A stretch of DNA of 9,169 nucleotides. Source: an uncultured Erysipelotrichaceae bacterium (GTDB lineage Bacteria; Bacillota_I; Bacilli_A; Erysipelotrichales; Coprobacillaceae). Where the stretch lies: positions 1-9,169 of the forward strand of contig CANPGX010000032.1 in NCBI GenBank assembly GCA_947573745.1, written 5' to 3'. Position numbers and translations under genes: made by a program. The stretch's first letter is position 1. Every line of letters begins with the position of its first letter. Below are positions 6,569 to 9,169 of the stretch, piece by piece. The notes under the pieces are model-generated. The model had not been told where the DNA came from and made no database searches. It saw nothing but the letters and a program-made list of their open reading frames with translations.

Positions 6569-6897
6569 TGGATGCATATAGAATAGCATATGTTTATGTA
6601 CGGGATATTTTTTCAGGAATATTGAAGGAAACAGATTCTGGATATTCATTTGTTTATGACAGTCATTATTTGGAAAGCAAAAATCCCACAGCAGTAAGTT
6701 TAACTTTACCATTGCAGGTAGAGGAATATACCTCTAAAACTTTATTTGCTTTTTTTGATGGTTTAATTCCAGAAGGCTGGTTGCTCGATATTGTAAGCCA
6801 TAATTGGAAAATTGACCGGAAAGATCGTTTTGGTTTATTACTTGTAGCTTGTAAAGATCCCATTGGAAATGTTCGGATAAAGGAGGAAATGGAATGA
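6568..6897 (+). CDS. hipS: HipS-like protein (stand-alone HipA N-terminal subdomain), putative antitoxin
   Basis: A 109-residue protein matching only the small N-terminal subdomain of HipA (Couple_hipA type). Visible hallmarks are SLTLPLQ (44-50), LFAFFDGLIPEGWLL (59-73) and DRFGLLLVACKDPIGNVRI (86-104), ending where the kinase core begins in full-length HipA. In the E. coli O127 HipBST system the equivalent protein, HipS, is the antitoxin and inserts a Trp into the kinase active site. Trp71 in PEGWLL is a candidate for that residue here (inference). The ribosome binding site GGAAGGAAGG (6551-6560) lies 7 bases before the ATG. The gene overlaps the kinase gene by four bases (ATGA) and carries that gene's AAAGGAGG (6879-6886). 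A frameshift in a longer HipA is unlikely: both junctions have clean start signals and the kinase has its own N-terminal motif. Confidence 0.85.
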   Translation: MDAYRIAYVYVRDIFSGILKETDSGYSFVYDSHYLESKNPTAVSLTLPLQVEEYTSKTLFAFFDGLIPEGWLLDIVSHNWKIDRKDRFGLLLVACKDPIGNVRIKEEME

Positions 6898-7841
6898 AGT
6901 ACTGTCTATGCTGTGGTAAAATGCTCCGTGCTGAAACTGAACATGGATGGCACAATTCATGCATAAAAAGTTTTTTTGGTACGACTAAGTTTCCGGATAT
7001 AGATGTTTCAAAAGAGGTTTTGAATCAAATTGCGATAGATAACACTAATAAGGGATTTACAGTCCCTGGAGTGCAAAAAAAGTTATCTTTACACTTATCT
7101 TATGAGGATAATCCTCGTTTGACGCTTGTAAATTATCCTACTGGATATATTTTAAAGCCACAGACAGATGAGTATACTGCTTTGCCTGAAATGGAATATC
7201 TGGTTATGCAGATGGCACAAATCAGTGGTATAAAGACTGTACCTTGTGCATTACTTCGTTTGCCCTCCCAAGATAATGCTTTTGCATATATCACCAAACG
7301 TATTGATCGCAAAGATCATCAAATGCTGGCCATGGAAGATTTCTGTCAGCTTGATGGCAGACTGACAGAGGATAAATACCGTGGTTCTTATGAGCGTTGT
7401 GGTAAAGTCATTTCTAGATATTCTTCTGAAAAGGGTTTGGATATGACAGAATTATATTTGCGTGTTGTGTTTTCTTTTGCAGTAGGAAATTCTGATATGC
7501 ATCTTAAAAATTTTTCGCTTATTGAAACAGCAGAAAAGAGTGAAAAATATGTTCTATCTGCTGCTTATGATATGCTTTCTACCAATGTGGTGATTCCTGT
7601 CGACCGTGAACAATTGGCACTGACAATCAATGGTAAAAAACAGAATATCAGAAAGAAAGATTTCTTTATTTTTGCTAGGACGATTGGGATTACAGAAAAG
7701 TCTGCAGAGAAAATCATTCATAAAATTGTTAAACTTAAAGATAAATATATTGCCATGTGCCAAGAATCTTATATACCTGATGATATGAAGATGGATCTTG
7801 AAAACCTTATTGAACAAAGAATGCAGGTATTAGAGGGATAG
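6894..7841 (+). CDS. hipT: HipT-like Ser/Thr kinase toxin (HipA kinase core)
   Basis: A 315-residue HipA-family kinase lacking the N-terminal subdomain, which is the preceding gene. By family it would phosphorylate a translation component: HipA targets GltX and the characterised HipT targets TrpS. The target here is unknown. An N-terminal Cys/His cluster (CLCCGK at 4-9, HNSC at 20-23, then FFGT) resembles a zinc knuckle. The Gly-rich loop is FTVPGVQKKLSL (55-66), with Thr56 and Pro58 where related kinases often carry autophosphorylated serines. The ATP-binding Lys is probably Lys88 (YILKPQ). The catalytic loop is GNSDMHLKNFS (198-208) with Asp201 and Asn206, and the metal-binding Asp is Asp226 (AAYDMLS). 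All catalytic residues are present, so it looks active. AAAGGAGG lies 7 bases upstream and a terminator follows. Confidence 0.87.
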   Translation: MKYCLCCGKMLRAETEHGWHNSCIKSFFGTTKFPDIDVSKEVLNQIAIDNTNKGFTVPGVQKKLSLHLSYEDNPRLTLVNYPTGYILKPQTDEYTALPEMEYLVMQMAQISGIKTVPCALLRLPSQDNAFAYITKRIDRKDHQMLAMEDFCQLDGRLTEDKYRGSYERCGKVISRYSSEKGLDMTELYLRVVFSFAVGNSDMHLKNFSLIETAEKSEKYVLSAAYDMLSTNVVIPVDREQLALTINGKKQNIRKKDFFIFARTIGITEKSAEKIIHKIVKLKDKYIAMCQESYIPDDMKMDLENLIEQRMQVLEG

Positions 7842-7882
7842 TTTGTCCTAAAATATTTTAACTGACAGTATATTATAGAATA

Positions 7883-7912
7883 GCTGGGAGAAATCTCAGC
7901 CATTTTCTTTTT
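7883..7912 (+). terminator. Rho-independent terminator of the hipBST-like cassette
   Basis: GCTGGGA (7883-7889) pairs with TCTCAGC (7894-7900), seven pairs including one G-T wobble, closed by a GAAA tetraloop. ATTTTCTTTTT follows. It lies 41 bases after the kinase stop codon. Confidence 0.8.
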
Positions 7913-7952
7913 AGGAAATCATGTAAAGTGTTTATAAATATGCTCAAAGAGA

Positions 7953-7981
7953 TTGACAGTAAGTTATACCTTATATATAAT
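7953..7981 (+). promoter_or_regulatory. Perfect-consensus SigA promoter of the TetR-CPBP operon
   Basis: TTGACA (7953-7958) and TATAAT (7976-7981) are separated by exactly 17 bases, a full consensus match. The -10 lies inside the 44-bp palindrome at 7969-8012 and initiation would fall near 7988, close to its centre. A promoter this strong implies tight control by the repressor. Confidence 0.85.
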
Positions 7982-8012
7982 TATTGTTATATAACGATAA
8001 TTATATATAAGG
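7969..8012. promoter_or_regulatory. 44-bp near-perfect palindrome, candidate TetR operator
   Basis: The outer arms CCTTATATATAATTAT (7969-7984) and 7997-8012 are exact reverse complements over 16 bp. The inner GTTATATAAC (7986-7995) is itself a perfect palindrome. Only the pair T7985/G7996 is mismatched. It covers the -10 element, the transcription start and the first bases of the AAGGAG ribosome binding site (8009-8014). Because initiation falls near its centre, the RNA would contain only the right half, so it acts as DNA rather than as an RNA hairpin. The length could hold two TetR dimers, as for QacR. Confidence 0.72.
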
Positions 8013-8022
8013 AGAAAAGAAA

Positions 8023-8589
8023 ATGCCCCCAAAAGCAAAAATTACAAAAGAAATGGTGATTGACGCAGCTTTTGAAGTTACACGAGAATCAGGTTGGGAA
8101 AATATCAATGCCAGGATTGTTGCTCAAAAATTAGATTGTTCTACACAACCTGTAATGTATCATTTTGCAACCATTGATGAATTGAGAAAAGCAGTTTATG
8201 AAAAAACAGATCATGCTCATACGGCATATTTAATGAATATCACACAAGAGGGTATTATGTTGAATATCGGATTAAATTATATTCGTTTTGCTGTAGAAGA
8301 GCCTAACTTATTTCGTTTTTTATTTCAATCGGGATATGCTGTTGAAAATACTTTGCTTGAAATGATTAATTCTGAGGAACTTATCCCTATTATTTCGCTC
8401 ATGCAAGAAGCCATGAATTTAAATATGGAGCAAACAAAAGAAGTGTTTATAACACTGGCAATGTTTGTACATGGTTACGCGAGTATCATGGTCAACAATT
8501 CATTGAAGTATGATGAAAAACTCATATCAACATCTTTAGAACGTGTATATACAGGCGCAATATTAGCCTTAAAAGAGGAGACAAAATGA
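8023..8589 (+). CDS. TetR/AcrR-family transcriptional regulator
   Basis: A 188-residue one-domain-plus-ligand-domain repressor of usual family length. The N-terminal DNA-binding domain (about 7-55) shows ITKEMVIDAAFEVTRESGW, then the helix-turn-helix INARIVAQKLDCSTQPVMYHF (28-48), with the family-typical YHF and a following DEL. The C-terminal region (about 75-185) is helical, with EEPNLFRFLF (92-101) seen in several TetR ligand domains; the ligand cannot be predicted. AAGGAG (8009-8014) is 8 bases before the ATG. The stop overlaps the next gene by four bases (ATGA). It probably represses its own promoter through the 44-bp palindrome and so controls the CPBP gene. Confidence 0.92.
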   Translation: MPPKAKITKEMVIDAAFEVTRESGWENINARIVAQKLDCSTQPVMYHFATIDELRKAVYEKTDHAHTAYLMNITQEGIMLNIGLNYIRFAVEEPNLFRFLFQSGYAVENTLLEMINSEELIPIISLMQEAMNLNMEQTKEVFITLAMFVHGYASIMVNNSLKYDEKLISTSLERVYTGAILALKEETK

Positions 8590-9169
8590 AAAAAATATAT
8601 TATAAATTAGATAAAAATCATATTTTGACAATCATGGGCATGACCATCATGATTCTATTAACACTCACTAAAGTAATCCCCTCATCACAGATAGCTGGGT
8701 ATTCTATATTTGTAGGCATAGCGTTTTTCTTTATCGTTGAAGCCATAGCGAAAACACCAGATACAGAATCAGGATTGCGCTTTAAAAGTGTTTTTGAAGA
8801 TTTGAAGAAACCAGGAGTCATTTTATGGACGTTATTACCTATAGGTAGTGCTATCGTCACATTTATTGTGGGGAATTTATTTTTTGGTGAAGCATTTGCT
8901 TTGCATGTGTTGGGACGAACAGATTCAATATTGTCATTTAATGAGATACCCTTGTTGATAGGACAAGTGATGATTGCAGCATTAGGTGAAGAAATTGCCT
9001 ATCGAGGATTTTTTCTTGGAAAAGGGATGAAGATATTCTCATTTTGGCCCTGTGCCATCATTTCATCCATTGTTTTTGCCACAGGACATATTGCAGTAGG
9101 AATGATAGGTCTTGTTGTTTATGACATTGTCACGATTTTTATTGATAGTATCATCTATGCAATGATTTA
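8586..9169 (+). CDS. CPBP-family (Abi) intramembrane metalloprotease, 3' end cut off by window edge
   Basis: Reading from the ATG at 8586 gives 194 residues with no stop before the right edge. The protein is strongly hydrophobic with several membrane segments (about 13-30, 38-55, 78-99, 121-135, 155-167 and 171-193). Its CPBP motifs are GEEIAYRGFF (134-143, giving E135-E136-xxx-R140) and FATGH (164-168, with His168), the usual metal-binding and catalytic residues. Later motifs would lie beyond the edge. Family members cleave membrane proteins or CAAX-like tails, and some give bacteriocin self-immunity; the role here is unknown. AGAGGAG (8574-8580) lies 5 bases upstream inside the TetR gene, and the ATGA overlap shows coupled translation, so it is the likely regulated target of that repressor. 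Confidence 0.88.
   Translation, partial: MKKIYYKLDKNHILTIMGMTIMILLTLTKVIPSSQIAGYSIFVGIAFFFIVEAIAKTPDTESGLRFKSVFEDLKKPGVILWTLLPIGSAIVTFIVGNLFFGEAFALHVLGRTDSILSFNEIPLLIGQVMIAALGEEIAYRGFFLGKGMKIFSFWPCAIISSIVFATGHIAVGMIGLVVYDIVTIFIDSIIYAMI

Noticed and set aside
6568..7841. A single hipA gene broken by frameshift
   Set aside because: Both parts have strong, correctly spaced ribosome binding sites, the second has its own N-terminal Cys/His motif, and the split is at the known HipS/HipT boundary.
6171..7960. Flanking direct repeats or attachment sites marking insertion of the toxin-antitoxin cassette
   Set aside because: Only short matches of about six AT-rich bases were seen, which are expected by chance. 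No integrase or transposase is present in the window.
8618..8860. Minus-strand open frame of 80 residues
   Set aside because: Shadow of the CPBP gene, which has clear family motifs and a coupled start.

Overview
The window is AT-rich DNA from a low-GC Gram-positive bacterium. The evidence is strong AAAGGAGG-type ribosome binding sites, tightly packed same-strand genes with ATGA or TAATG junctions, near-consensus SigA promoters, and a CYTH gene (yjbK-like) next to nadK and an RluA-type gene, an order typical of Firmicutes. Protein sequence style suggests a gut Erysipelotrichia-like lineage. That placement is an inference that I could not test.

Layout. (1) Positions 1-315, minus strand: 5' part of a CYTH-domain phosphatase-like gene, divergent from the next block. 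(2) 403-2039: NAD kinase and an RluA-family pseudouridine synthase, overlapping by one base. (3) 2036-6170: a drug-efflux-type operon. A SigA promoter sits on the rluA-like stop codon and is followed by a palindromic MarR-type operator, a MarR regulator, two half-transporters of a heterodimeric ABC exporter, and a terminator. The two ATPase subunits carry complementary degenerate motifs, as in LmrCD, BmrCD and TM287/288. (4) About 6258-7912: a self-contained cassette encoding a small Xre regulator, a 109-residue protein equal to the HipA N-terminal subdomain, and a 315-residue HipA-type kinase core. This is the split HipBST arrangement of a tripartite toxin-antitoxin system. Three operator-like ATACC-N6-GGTAT sites precede it with centres exactly 41 bp apart. 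One is embedded in a perfect 32-bp palindrome and one lies inside the promoter spacer. A terminator closes the cassette. (5) 7953-9169: a perfect-consensus promoter overlapped by a 44-bp near-perfect palindrome, a TetR-family regulator, and a translationally coupled CPBP-family (Abi) membrane protease that runs off the right edge.

How the genes relate. The first two blocks are housekeeping functions. The last three are accessory modules, each led by its own DNA-binding regulator (MarR, Xre/HipB-like, TetR) with a candidate operator at its own promoter, so each looks autoregulated. The most interesting module is the hipBST-like cassette. It has an unusual Thr-Val-Pro at the Gly-rich loop where related kinases usually carry serine, an array of phased operators, and a regulator start codon that appears to coincide with the transcription start. 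No tRNA, rRNA, CRISPR array, insertion sequence or phage gene was seen, and no stretch over 300 bases lacks a gene.
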